Shown piece by piece: positions 19,849 through 28,290 of a stretch of 64,000 nt of DNA (within the stretch, counting starts at the first letter, position 1; each line of letters starts with the position of its first letter). The stretch is from Pseudomonas sp. IB20. GTDB lineage: Bacteria; Pseudomonadota; Gammaproteobacteria; Pseudomonadales; Pseudomonadaceae. The notes under the pieces were generated by a model, which ran no database searches, was not told the DNA's origin, and saw only the letters and a program-made list of their open reading frames with translations. The stretch covers positions 930,001 to 994,000 of the forward strand of contig NZ_CP046103.1 in the NCBI RefSeq assembly GCF_009707325.1. The letters run 5' to 3'. A program made the position numbers and the translations under genes.

Positions 19849-21357
19849 TCAAGCGTAGCTTTCGGCTTCGTTGCTTTGCTCAACCAGTTCCAGGCTGATG
19901 TTGTTCTGCGTATTGATCTTGCGGTACAGCTCGGCGTCAGTCTCGAGGATTTTCTCCCGGGCCGGGAAGATCTCGTGCAGCTTGGCTGCCCACTCACCGG
20001 CCGTCTTCTCTGGGAAGCAACGCTCGATCAGTTCCAACATGATCGAGACGGTCACCGAAGCGCCCGGGGATGCGCCCAACAACGCCGCCAGCGAGCCGTC
20101 TTTGGCCGCAACCAGCTCGGTGCCGAATTGCAGCACACCGCCTTTTTTCGGGTCTTTCTTGATGATCTGCACCCGTTGGCCAGCCACTTCCAGGCGCCAG
20201 TCTTCGGCTTTCGCCTCGGGGTAGAAACGGCGCAGGGATTCCAGGCGTTGCTCCATCGACTGGCGCACTTCGCTGACCAGGTATTTGGTCAGGTCCATGT
20301 TGTCGCGGGCCACGGCTAGCATCGGGCCGATGTTGCCGGCACGAATTGACAGTGGCAGGTCCAGGAACGAGCCGTGCTTGAGGAACTTGGTGGTGAAGCC
20401 GGCGTATGGCCCGAACAGCAGGGACTTCTTGCCATCCACCACGCGCGTGTCCAAGTGCGGCACGGACATCGGCGGCGAACCCACGGCGGCCTGGCTGTAG
20501 ACCTTGGCCTGGTGGTGCTTGACCACTTCTGGGTTGTCGCAACGCAGCCACTGGCCGCTGACTGGGAAGCCGCCGAAACCTTTGCTTTCTTCGATGCCCG
20601 AGGCTTGCAGCAACGGCAGGGCCGCGCCACCGGCGCCGAGGAACACGAACTTGGCGTCCACTTCACGGCTGTTGCCGCTGTTGACGTCCTTGATGCTCAC
20701 GGTCCAGCCCGCGCCGTTACGCTTGAGGCCAGTGACGCGCTTGCTGTACTTGACCTGGGCATCCGGTGCGCTGGTCAGGTGCGACAGCAGTTGGTTGGTC
20801 AGGGCGCCGAAGTTGACGTCGGTGCCGTTCATCACGCGGGTGGCAGCGATTTTTTCGTCGAGCGGGCGGCCCGGCATCATCAGCGGCATCCACTCGGCCA
20901 TTTCGCTGCGGTCTTCGGTGTAGTGCATGTCCGAGAACGCGTGGTGCTGGCTGAGGGTTTCAAAGCGCTTCTTGAGGAAGGACACGCCTTTGTCGCCCTG
21001 CACGAAGCTCAGGTGCGGCACCGGGCTGATAAAGGATTTGGACGAGCCAAAGGTGCCTTTTTTGGTCAGGTACGCCCAGAACTGCTTCGACACCTCGAAC
21101 TGGGTGTTGATGTGCACGGCTTTCTTGATGTCGATGGAGCCATCGGCGGCCTGCGGTGTGTAGTTCAGCTCACACAGCCCGGCGTGGCCGGTACCGGCGT
21201 TGTTCCACGGGTTGGAACTTTCCGCGGCACCCGAATCCATCAGCTCAACGACTTCCAGCTTGAGGCCGGGGTCGAGCTCTTTGAGCAGTACGGCCAGGGT
21301 GGCACTCATGATGCCGGCCCCTACCAGAACTACGTCGACTGCTTCGTTATGCGCCAT
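19849..21357 (-). CDS. mqo: Malate:quinone oxidoreductase
   Basis: A 502-residue FAD-dependent peripheral membrane dehydrogenase of the TCA cycle that oxidises malate and reduces quinone. The N-terminal dinucleotide fold [20 protein letters not shown] is at residues 9-28, and [17 protein letters not shown] and [11 protein letters not shown] are typical of Mqo. Pseudomonas often has more than one mqo; this one corresponds by context to mqoB of P. aeruginosa (recalled). Confidence 0.96.
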   Translation of the reverse strand: MAHNEAVDVVLVGAGIMSATLAVLLKELDPGLKLEVVELMDSGAAESSNPWNNAGTGHAGLCELNYTPQAADGSIDIKKAVHINTQFEVSKQFWAYLTKKGTFGSSKSFISPVPHLSFVQGDKGVSFLKKRFETLSQHHAFSDMHYTEDRSEMAEWMPLMMPGRPLDEKIAATRVMNGTDVNFGALTNQLLSHLTSAPDAQVKYSKRVTGLKRNGAGWTVSIKDVNSGNSREVDAKFVFLGAGGAALPLLQASGIEESKGFGGFPVSGQWLRCDNPEVVKHHQAKVYSQAAVGSPPMSVPHLDTRVVDGKKSLLFGPYAGFTTKFLKHGSFLDLPLSIRAGNIGPMLAVARDNMDLTKYLVSEVRQSMEQRLESLRRFYPEAKAEDWRLEVAGQRVQIIKKDPKKGGVLQFGTELVAAKDGSLAALLGASPGASVTVSIMLELIERCFPEKTAGEWAAKLHEIFPAREKILETDAELYRKINTQNNISLELVEQSNEAESYA

Positions 21358-22082
21358 TTAACGCGTCTCCAAAATCTGCAGCACCAAATTGACGGCATGG
21401 CTGCCAGGAGTGACGGGGCGGTTCACGTGTTGCCCCAGGTTACCCATGGCCAGGATCGCCATGTCCGTTTCGCAATTCTTTGCAACTTCAGCGCACGCTT
21501 CCTGCCGGGCTAATCTGCCTATGAACGCATTCATGGGCGCCTGTGGCAATTCGACTTATGGTCAACGCGTGCAATTTGTGCAACCAATCCGTAGCGGACA
21601 GGCTCAAGCTCCGGTGTTTGAGGAGTACTCGGTCCTGTGTGGTTGGGCTGTTACAGACGCTGATGGTGCTTGTACAAACGCAAAACTATTCATTTGCTCG
21701 CCACACTCTTGTGAAGTTGTGAAAACCCGTTTTTTCACGCTCTTTTGAAGACGTGAACCTCAAAAAAGGGCTGCCCCAGCCTGGCACCTGGCCCGCAAAC
21801 CTCTGCCGACACGCGGCAAAACGGGCAAACAACTCAAGTGGCCGAGCGCAATGGCAGCTCTGGCAGATTCGGTAAGGCGGGTGGGTTTGCAAAGAAAACA
21901 GCAAGCGCGCCAGCTTCACTCGATCTGTGTGGGCGGCTCTCTGTGGGCGATTTGGGGGTTAATACCGAGGCATTAACGATGCTGCGAGGCCCGATCAGGA
22001 GACGTCCTTATAATCGGGGGGAGATTGTAGCGAAGAACGCCAGGGAAATGGGCGTGTTTTATGACTTTAATTCGTGTCTCGG
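21358..22082. other. Long gene-free stretch upstream of mqo
   Basis: 725 bases with no credible gene; the open frames in it lack family resemblance and start signals. It holds the mqo upstream region and a near-perfect sigma-70 minus-10 element, TATAAT at 22009-22014, pointing along the plus strand with no gene ahead of it for 480 bases. No REP repeat was seen. Confidence 0.6.
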
Positions 22083-22316
22083 TCAGGAGGCCAACGCATG
22101 CCGGGTTTGCGCGTGCGTAACTTTCGGGCTGACCCGGGCGCTCGCTGGCAGCGGGCGGTGCATCCAGCCCAGGTGGGTCTCTGCGACCTCCACCCAGCCT
22201 TCACCGACGGGCGGCAAGCTGCACTGCTTGAAGGCCTGGCAATGGCCGCGGGCGTCCAGCAGGGCATAGTGGCGATGACGGGCGCGGGGCATGAACAATG
22301 ACTTGAGAAGGCGCAT
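22083..22316 (-). CDS. Conserved hypothetical protein, 77 residues
   Basis: A small arginine-rich protein (MRLLKSLFMPRARHRHYALLD) with no signal peptide or catalytic motif. I believe similar short proteins occur near mqo in other pseudomonads, but no function is known to me. The upstream Shine-Dalgarno is weak. It is divergent from the YajG-type lipoprotein gene. Confidence 0.6.
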   Translation of the reverse strand: MRLLKSLFMPRARHRHYALLDARGHCQAFKQCSLPPVGEGWVEVAETHLGWMHRPLPASARVSPKVTHAQTRHALAS

Positions 22317-22498
22317 GGCTTTGTACCTGTTACGTTACATGCTTGAAGGTTGCCAGTGTGCCATGACACTGGAATGACGGATTTATGTGAAATTGTAATT
22401 TCAGCATGCCTTCAGCTGCCGTTCAGGATGGCTGGTGGGTGGCGCGTGCGCACCGTTATACTGGCGGCCTGTTTGCATCTAGTCCTGGAGAAATGAGT

Positions 22499-23083
22499 AT
22501 GTTGCAACGCCTGTTGTTCGGTTTGATCACTGTGACCAGTTTGACCCTGGTTGGCTGCGCCAACAGCCCGCAACAACTCAGCCCGCAACCTAAAGTCACC
22601 GCGCAGTTGGCGCCTGTCGGCCATGGCCAGCCGGTGTCGGTGCGTGTAGTGGATGGTCGCCCGTCGCCGACCCTGGGTTCGCGCGGTGGCCTGTACCCGG
22701 AGACCGCGCTCATTTCGGTCACCGGTCAAGACGTGCTGCCCAAGCTGCAAGCCCAGGCTGAAGCCGCCGTGCGCCTGCTGGGCTTCACCCCGGCCAACTC
22801 GCCGGGCGCGCCTCAGTTGACCATCACCCTGGCCGAGCTGAAATACCAGTCGCCCAAAGATGGCCTGTATGTGACTGAAGCCTCCATCGGCGCAACGTTC
22901 AAGTCCGACGTCAGTGCCGGTACCCGTCGCTACAGTGGCCGCTACGGCGCTTCGCTGAACCAACGCTTCGGTATGTCGCCGAACCAGGAAACCAACACCA
23001 AGTTGGTCAGCGATGTCCTGAGCGACGCCCTGACGCGCCTGTTCAAAGACCCAAGCATCGGTCAACTGCTCAGCTCGCAGTAA
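22499..23083 (+). CDS. YajG-family lipoprotein
   Basis: A 194-residue lipoprotein. The signal sequence MLQRLLFGLITVTSLTLVGC ends in a lipobox cysteine at residue 20, and the mature part matches the YajG lipoprotein family. The start at 22499 is preferred to an ATG two codons upstream because CTGGAG is then 8 bases away. The function of the family is unknown. A strong terminator follows. Confidence 0.88.
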   Translation: MLQRLLFGLITVTSLTLVGCANSPQQLSPQPKVTAQLAPVGHGQPVSVRVVDGRPSPTLGSRGGLYPETALISVTGQDVLPKLQAQAEAAVRLLGFTPANSPGAPQLTITLAELKYQSPKDGLYVTEASIGATFKSDVSAGTRRYSGRYGASLNQRFGMSPNQETNTKLVSDVLSDALTRLFKDPSIGQLLSSQ

Positions 23084-23094
23084 TACCGTTCAAC

Positions 23095-23129
23095 AAAAAG
23101 CCGGGCTCAGCGATGAGCCCGGCTTTTTT
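23095..23129 (+). terminator. Intrinsic terminator
   Basis: An 11-bp perfect stem (AGCCGGGCTCA / TGAGCCCGGCT) with a GCGA loop and TTTTT, just after the YajG-type gene. A-residues on the left arm could let it work in both directions, also for the convergent gene at 23143. Confidence 0.93.
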
Positions 23130-23142
23130 ATGCTTGTTGCGT

Positions 23143-23352
23143 TCATGCAGCTGTTTCGACATAAAAGTCCAGCACACTCACGCCAGTGAGCAAGTCCAGC
23201 TCCGGCAAGTCGGCATGCTGGTGCCCGCCCAGCGCGCAATACACCAGCCAGTGGCGATCCTGAACGTTAAACGCCAAGCCGCCGACCAGCGCCTCTTGCT
23301 CATCGGTCTGGGCGATCAGATACAGCCGATCCTGGTTCTGCGCATGCAACAT
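23143..23352 (-). CDS. Conserved hypothetical protein, 69 residues
   Basis: A short protein with no recognised domain; the sequence is acidic with two histidines near the middle (GGHQHADLPELD). A GGAG Shine-Dalgarno stands about 7 bases upstream of the start, and the gene is flanked by a terminator, supporting a real gene. No function can be assigned. Confidence 0.6.
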   Translation of the reverse strand: MLHAQNQDRLYLIAQTDEQEALVGGLAFNVQDRHWLVYCALGGHQHADLPELDLLTGVSVLDFYVETAA

Positions 23353-23535
23353 GACAAGCTCCCGAACGTTCGAAGGGCAACAGAGTGGCCTGTTAAGGTG
23401 ACGTTCAGGTGACGCTGTAAATTACTGGATACATTGATCGTACATGGGGGATGGAACGTTTCTGCGGCAGGAGGCCAATATCGTTCAGGTTTGTATCTGA
23501 ATGGATACCAGAACACTGTACCACTGAGGTTTGCG

Positions 23536-23793
23536 ATGGCGCTGCCCGCACTGCTGATCAATGCTGTGGCTTTATTGGTAGCCTGCCCGGGTGCAGCGCT
23601 GCTGTTCATTACCCGCCTGCGCGAGCAACGCGCACTGGCTGACCTGAGCGCGCAAAGCGAAGAGCGCGCGATCGATCAACCGATGTTGTTTCTGGATGTG
23701 CGCACCGAACGGGCGCATCGCCTGGCTTACCGCGTCGGGTTTGCCTGCCTCGGGCTGGCGCTGGTCGCTTCTTGGCTCAGCACCCGTTTGTAA
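23536..23793 (+). CDS. Small membrane protein, 85 residues
   Basis: Two hydrophobic helices (LPALLINAVALLVACPGAALLF near the N-terminus and VGFACLGLALVASWL near the C-terminus) flank a charged loop. The start at 23536 has GAGG 7 bases upstream; the frame continues 34 codons above without a good start. It is unrecognised, and a REPIN follows it. Confidence 0.65.
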   Translation: MALPALLINAVALLVACPGAALLFITRLREQRALADLSAQSEERAIDQPMLFLDVRTERAHRLAYRVGFACLGLALVASWLSTRL

Positions 23794-23810
23794 AAACACT
23801 GCAAAACTAA

Positions 23811-23902
23811 ATGTGGGAGCGGGCTTGCCCGCGATAGCAGTGTGTCAGTCGATAGATTCGATTCTGACACACCGTCATCGCGGGCAAGCCCGGCTCCCAC
23901 AT
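23811..23902. repeat. REPIN (paired inverted REPs)
   Basis: Two REP units in inverted orientation, ATGTGGGAGCGGGCTTGCCC at 23811 and its complement ending at 23902, with a central CTGACAC-type inner stem. The whole 92-base unit folds into one long hairpin between two genes that point toward each other. Confidence 0.92.
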
Positions 23903-23915
23903 TTTGTCCCGGTGT

Positions 23916-25082
23916 TTACAGCGGGATGCCCGCTTTAACCCGATATTGATTACGCACTGGCGTCGCATACTGCACCACCAGAAACGGCCGGTGCTCAGCC
24001 GGGCACTCGTTCAAACGCCGCTCCCACTCCGCCTTCGCCTTGGCCAACTCATCAGCCGGGAACACCTCGGCCGCTGTCGGCACCTGCAATTGCGGGTCGG
24101 CGTCGCTCCACTGCGCGTACGCCAGGTAGTGCACCGGGAACAAGCGATAGCCGCCGAGAATCTGCCGGTCCATTTCCACCGCCAGCAGTTTGGTGTCTTC
24201 AAAACGCTCGGTAATCGGCGGCGCAAAGTTCACATGCACACGGCCCTTGTAGCCGGTGATGCCCAAGGCAATGCTCACATCATCCTCGCCCGGCGCCTTG
24301 CTGTAGGTGCCAGTGGTGGCGCGGATATACAGCTCGCGGGCCTTGGCCGTGTCGCACGGGTCGTATTCATAGCTGATCGACACCGGCGTCAGGTTCAACG
24401 ACTGGATCACCTCGGCAAACGGCTCGTCCTTGCGGCTGACGTGGAACATCTTGAGGATCGCCGACTCGGTGCGATCATCCCCGTCCTTGGCACGGCCTTC
24501 GGCCTGGGCGATCCAGATCGACTGGCAGTCGTTGCGGATCGAATGGTTGATGTAGGCCGACAGCAGGTTATACGCCGCCATCTTTTCCTTTCGCCCGGTG
24601 ATCGAGCGGTGCACGATAAAGCTCTTGTTCAGGCGCATCAGGTCGCTGACGAACGGCTTTTGCAGCAGGTTGTCGCCGATAGCGATACGCGGCGTCGGCA
24701 GACCGGCGTGGTACACGGCATAGTTGACGAAGGCTGGGTCCATCACGATGTCGCGGTGGTTGGCCAGAAACAGGTAGGCGGTGCCGGACTTGAGCTGCTC
24801 GACGCCGGTATAAGTGACGCCGTCGGTCGCGCGATCAATGGTGTGGTCGACGTAATATTCGACTTTGTCCTGCAGCGTTGCCACGGTGGTGACGCCGGCG
24901 AACTCACGGCGCAGCTTGCGGGCGATCATCGGCTTGAGCAACCAGCCCAAGGCGCCGGCAAAGCGCGGAAAGCGGAAGTGGGTCAGGATGTCCAGAAAGG
25001 CCTTGTCACTGAACAGACGTGCCAGCACTGCCGGGACTTCGCTGTCGTTGTAAGGTCGGATGGTATCGAATTCGCCCATCAT
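23916..25082 (-). CDS. PlsC-like acyltransferase
   Basis: A 388-residue protein of the glycerophospholipid acyltransferase superfamily. The presumptive catalytic segment is FLANHRDIVMDPAF, followed by SFIVHRS and IWIAQAEGRAKDG, which resemble acyltransferase motifs I, II/III. The His-to-Asp spacing is H-X5-D rather than the usual H-X4-D, so the acceptor is uncertain. No membrane helix is obvious, and it is unlinked to other lipid genes. Confidence 0.78.
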   Translation of the reverse strand: MMGEFDTIRPYNDSEVPAVLARLFSDKAFLDILTHFRFPRFAGALGWLLKPMIARKLRREFAGVTTVATLQDKVEYYVDHTIDRATDGVTYTGVEQLKSGTAYLFLANHRDIVMDPAFVNYAVYHAGLPTPRIAIGDNLLQKPFVSDLMRLNKSFIVHRSITGRKEKMAAYNLLSAYINHSIRNDCQSIWIAQAEGRAKDGDDRTESAILKMFHVSRKDEPFAEVIQSLNLTPVSISYEYDPCDTAKARELYIRATTGTYSKAPGEDDVSIALGITGYKGRVHVNFAPPITERFEDTKLLAVEMDRQILGGYRLFPVHYLAYAQWSDADPQLQVPTAAEVFPADELAKAKAEWERRLNECPAEHRPFLVVQYATPVRNQYRVKAGIPL

Positions 25083-25210
25083 GCTCTCTTGTTAGAAACG
25101 GCTAGGGTAAGTAAAGGAAGTATCAGGGTGCGGCCGCAATATTGGCTCTGCCGTGAATAGCCCTGTAAATAGACCGGCGATTATACGCACAAGTCACCTG
25201 GGAGACCGCG

Positions 25211-25393
25211 ATGCTGGAAACCGAGTCGTACGATTGTCCTTATTGTGGTGAACCGGCCGAGGCCGTGCTGGACCTTTCCGGCGGCGATCAGTCATACATT
25301 GAAGACTGCCCGGTGTGTTGCCGGCCAATTATCTTTGATCTGCAGGTACACGATGAAGAATGGATGCTCACGGTCCGCAGCGAGAACGAGTGA
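25211..25393 (+). CDS. CPXCG-motif cysteine-rich protein
   Basis: A 60-residue zinc-ribbon protein with knuckles CPYCG (residues 9-13) and CPVCC (32-36). Small CPXCG proteins are conserved in proteobacteria without a known role. It is followed after 11 bases by a DUF2007 gene, probably in one transcript. Confidence 0.88.
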   Translation: MLETESYDCPYCGEPAEAVLDLSGGDQSYIEDCPVCCRPIIFDLQVHDEEWMLTVRSENE

Positions 25394-25404
25394 CAGGTAC
25401 GCCC

Positions 25405-25665
25405 ATGCAGCGAATCTATGAACCGGAAAACCTGATGGAGGGCGAGCTGCTGCAACAGATGCTCGCCAGCGAAGGCATCGAGGCGCACCTGGTGGGGCGC
25501 CATTTGCTCGGTGGCACCGGCGAATTGCCGATTTTCGGCCTGCTCGGGCTGGAAGTGGACAACGACCAGGCCGCCTACGCCCGTGAGCTGATTACCGCTT
25601 ACAACGGTGCGCAACCGCTGCCCGGCGATGAACCCGACAGCTTCCCCGACGTATTGGTCTGTTAG
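25405..25665 (+). CDS. DUF2007-domain protein
   Basis: An 86-residue protein of the DUF2007 family (putative signal-transducing, ferredoxin-like fold). It begins MQRIYEPENLMEGELLQQML, and VDNDQAAYARELI closes the domain. The start at 25405 excludes 15 open codons above, which overlap the preceding gene. The function is unknown. It sits between a zinc-ribbon gene and a SRAP-like gene. Confidence 0.85.
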   Translation: MQRIYEPENLMEGELLQQMLASEGIEAHLVGRHLLGGTGELPIFGLLGLEVDNDQAAYARELITAYNGAQPLPGDEPDSFPDVLVC

Positions 25666-25701
25666 GCTGTCGGTCGGTTTACCCAAGAGTCGTGTTACCC
25701 C

Positions 25702-26322
25702 ATGTGTGGACGTTATGCCCTGTTTCGCTGGAACCCTACGTTTGCTGCCTTGCCGGGCTTTCCGGCCGACCAGCAGGCCCAGTGGAACATCTCCCCGAAT
25801 GATTCGGTGCTGATCCAGCGCTTGAGCGAAGGCCAGCACACCCTGGCGCGCGCCCGCTGGGGCCTGACGCCGCCCTGGCTGACCGACCTTTCCCGCACCC
25901 CAGCCCACGCCCGCGCCGAAACCCTGGCCGAGCAACCGATGTTCCGCGAAGCCTTCCGCCAGCGCCGCTGCTTGCTGCCGGCCAACGGTTTTTACGAATG
26001 GCGCGGCACCCAGCGCAAGCGACCCTACTGGCTGACGCCGGGGGAGGGGTCGACGCTGTTTTTTGCGGCAATCTGGGAAGCGTATCCGGTGCAGGAACAG
26101 GTGTGGCTGAGTACGGCGGTGGTGACCCAGGCGGCGCAGAGCCAGCGGCGGCCGTTGATCCTCGATGCTGCGGGGCAAGAGGCCTGGCTGAATCCGCAGA
26201 CGCCGTTGCATGTGTTGCAGGGGTTGTTGGCCGGTGAGCCGGCTGCGCTGCGCGAGCGGGTTCTGGCCAATATGGTCAATGATCCGAAGCTCAATGGGCC
26301 TGAATGCCTGACCCCAGGCTGA
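25702..26322 (+). CDS. SRAP (YedK/HMCES)-family protein, divergent active site
   Basis: A 206-residue SOS-response-associated peptidase family protein. Family members crosslink to abasic sites in single-stranded DNA through Cys2 and protect them. The MCGRYALF start with Cys2 and the ANGFYEW motif with its glutamate are intact. The conserved Asn of the NAR-E motif is His (H69, in PAHARAET) and the usual HDRMP histidine is replaced (AAQSQRRPL). It may be a divergent subfamily with altered chemistry. Confidence 0.85.
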   Translation: MCGRYALFRWNPTFAALPGFPADQQAQWNISPNDSVLIQRLSEGQHTLARARWGLTPPWLTDLSRTPAHARAETLAEQPMFREAFRQRRCLLPANGFYEWRGTQRKRPYWLTPGEGSTLFFAAIWEAYPVQEQVWLSTAVVTQAAQSQRRPLILDAAGQEAWLNPQTPLHVLQGLLAGEPAALRERVLANMVNDPKLNGPECLTPG

Positions 26323-26503
26323 GGTTGCCGGGCGAGGCTTAAGGGTGGGCCGGTAAAAGAGCGCCGGATGTCGCAAATGGGCTGTTCGCCGCCGCAGTGG
26401 GCGTGTGGGGCGTATCTGAAAATCTGCGGTTACACGTCTTGTGTATCTGGCGCAGATACATTTGACCGCCTACGATACGCGCCAGGATTCTAGGGAGAGC
26501 GTC

Positions 26504-27322
26504 ATGAAAAAATCATTGGCAGTAAGCGTACTCAGTGCAGCGATGCTGCTGGCCGGTTGTCAGTCGGTCAATACCACCAGCGGCGGTGCCGTTGGGGTAG
26601 AGCGCAAGCAGTACATGTTCAGCATGCTGTCGAGCCAAGAAGTCGACCAGATGTATGCCCAGTCCTACCAGCAAACGCTGGGTGAGGCGAGCGGCAAAGG
26701 CATGCTCGACAAGACCAGCGCCAACGCCAAGCGCGTGCAGGCGATTGCCAAGCGTCTGATCGCCCAGGCACCGACGTTCCGCCCGGATGCGGCGCAGTGG
26801 AAGTGGGAAGTGAATCTGATCAAAAGCGATGAGATGAACGCCAATTGCGGGCCTGGCGGCAAGATCTTTGTGTACAGCGCGTTGATCGACAACCTCAAGC
26901 TCACCGATGACGAACTGGCTGCGGTGATGGGCCATGAAATCGCCCACGCCTTGCGCGAGCACGGGCGTGAGGCCATGTCCAAGGCCTACGGCATCCAGAT
27001 GGCCAAGCAGGGCGCCGGTGCCTTGTTCGGTTTGGGTCAGGACAGCCTGGCGTTGGCCGATACCGTGGCCAACTACGGCATGACCTTGCCCAACAGTCGC
27101 GCCAATGAAAACGAAGCGGACCTGATCGGCTTGGAGCTGTCGGCCCGGGCTGGTTATAACCCGAACGCGGCCATCACGTTGTGGAACAAGATGGCCAAGG
27201 CTTCGGAAGGTGCGCCACCGGAGTTCATGAGCACACACCCGGCTTCCGACAGCCGAATCGCCTCGTTGCAGGCGGCGATTCCGAAGGTGATGCCGCTTTA
27301 CCAGCAGGCCAAAAAGTCCTGA
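26504..27322 (+). CDS. M48-family metalloprotease lipoprotein
   Basis: A 272-residue outer-membrane or periplasmic lipoprotein protease. The signal MKKSLAVSVLSAAMLLAGC gives a lipobox cysteine at residue 19. The zinc motif HEIAH lies in VMGHEIAHALREHG, with the third ligand in ENEADLIGLEL. It resembles LoiP/YcaL/BepA-type quality-control proteases but lacks TPR repeats. The start at 26504 has AGGGAGAG upstream. Confidence 0.92.
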   Translation: MKKSLAVSVLSAAMLLAGCQSVNTTSGGAVGVERKQYMFSMLSSQEVDQMYAQSYQQTLGEASGKGMLDKTSANAKRVQAIAKRLIAQAPTFRPDAAQWKWEVNLIKSDEMNANCGPGGKIFVYSALIDNLKLTDDELAAVMGHEIAHALREHGREAMSKAYGIQMAKQGAGALFGLGQDSLALADTVANYGMTLPNSRANENEADLIGLELSARAGYNPNAAITLWNKMAKASEGAPPEFMSTHPASDSRIASLQAAIPKVMPLYQQAKKS

Positions 27323-27323
27323 T

Positions 27324-27438
27324 TGATCGTTCTCACGCTCTGCGTGGGAATGCCGCTCTGAACGCTCTGCGTCCGCTCTTAAAAGCGTGACGCAGAGCGT
27401 CACAGAATGCATTCCCACGCGGAGCGTGGGAGTGATCA
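27324..27438. repeat. Nested palindromic repeat
   Basis: A 115-base imperfect inverted repeat (TGATCGTTCTCACGCTC ... GAGCGTGGGAGTGATCA) with an inner GACGCAGAGCGTC-type palindrome. Its sequence differs from the REP family elsewhere in the window. It lies between convergent genes and may terminate both. Confidence 0.75.
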
Positions 27439-27445
27439 GGTCGGG

Positions 27446-28030
27446 CTAGATCCAGCCGCTGCTTTGCATGGCTTTGTACACCGCAACAATCGCCAGGATG
27501 AAGAACGCCGTAGCCGCCAGTCGACGAATCAAGGTCAACGGCAGTTTTTCCGCCGCGAAATTCCCCGCCAGAACCACCGGCACGTTGGCAATCAGCATGC
27601 CCAAGGTGGTGCCGATAATCACCAGCCACAGCTCAGGGTATTGCGCCGCCAGCATCACCGTGGCGATTTGCGTTTTGTCACCGATTTCTGCGAGGAAGAA
27701 CGCAATCAGCGTGGTCAGGAACGGGCCGAACTTGCGCGTGGTACTGGCTTCGTCATCGTCGAGTTTGTCCGGCACCAAGGTCCATAGCGCCGTGGCACAG
27801 AAGCTTGCCGCGAGGATCCAGTGCAACACCGCATCCGAGAAGAAACTGCCGAACCAGGCCCCCACGGCACCGGCAGCCGCATGGTTGGCCAGGGTCGCGG
27901 CGACGATGCCGGCGATGATCGGCCAAGGTTTGCGAAAGCGTGCGGCAAGGATGAGCGCGAGCAGCTGCGTCTTGTCGCCGATTTCGGCCAAGGCAACGAT
28001 TGCGGTAGGTACGAGTAATGAATCCAGCAT
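27446..28030 (-). CDS. TMEM165/GDT1-family cation (manganese) exporter
   Basis: A 194-residue membrane protein with the two duplicated family motifs AEIGDKTQLLAL and AEIGDKTQIATV, about six helices. GDT1/MneA relatives export Mn2+ or exchange Ca2+/Mn2+. The start at 28030 (MLDSLLVPTAIVALAEIGDKT) is set by the family N-terminus; the frame continues upstream only because it reads through the riboswitch. The yybP-ykoY leader strongly supports a manganese-export role. Confidence 0.93.
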   Translation of the reverse strand: MLDSLLVPTAIVALAEIGDKTQLLALILAARFRKPWPIIAGIVAATLANHAAAGAVGAWFGSFFSDAVLHWILAASFCATALWTLVPDKLDDDEASTTRKFGPFLTTLIAFFLAEIGDKTQIATVMLAAQYPELWLVIIGTTLGMLIANVPVVLAGNFAAEKLPLTLIRRLAATAFFILAIVAVYKAMQSSGWI

Positions 28031-28042
28031 CAGGTAAGTTTC

Positions 28043-28231
28043 CAGGGGCGGGTCGACACGGCTATGACACGTACAGCCTTCCCGCCCCGGGTAAGGTGTG
28101 CGTGTCATAGGTCTTGTCAAACCCCGGTCCGTCTGTGCGGACTCCTGGGTCGCATACGCCATGGTCTGTTGACCAAGTATGTTGACGTATGCCGGACGAG
28201 CATGGCGCTCGTGGGAGACTACTCCCCTAGG
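28043..28231 (-). promoter_or_regulatory. yybP-ykoY manganese riboswitch
   Basis: On the minus strand the leader contains the diagnostic UAGGGGAGUAG (5' side, near 28230) and CAUACGUCAACAUACU elements, closed by GACCUA at about 28107-28113. The closing CCUA is also part of a downstream 10-bp stem (CTATGACACG at 28062-28071 with CGTGTCATAG at 28101-28110), so the two folds are mutually exclusive. A further GGGGCGGG / CCCGCCCC pairing (28045-28052 with 28081-28088) lies close to the start codon. This fits an expression platform. Confidence 0.92.
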
Positions 28232-28241
28232 ACGGAGCGGA

Positions 28242-28257
28242 TTTTGCCTAGGCAAAA
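28242..28257. promoter_or_regulatory. Perfect 16-bp palindrome in the riboswitch promoter region
   Basis: TTTTGCCTAGGCAAAA, a perfect palindrome directly upstream of the aptamer. A TTGCCG element about 20 bases further upstream on the minus strand could serve as minus-35 with CAAAAT, inside the palindrome, as minus-10. It looks like an operator for a dimeric repressor, perhaps a metalloregulator, but no regulator is identified. Confidence 0.45.
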
Positions 28258-28290
28258 CCCATTCGGCAAGCCTTCTTTTTCAAAAAACCA

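Noticed and set aside
21838..22269. 143-codon plus-strand open frame upstream of the YajG-type gene
   Set aside because: It overlaps the more plausible minus-strand gene at 22083-22316 and shows no domain.
28031..28255. N-terminal extension of the GDT1-like protein
   Set aside because: It translates the riboswitch; the family start is at 28030.
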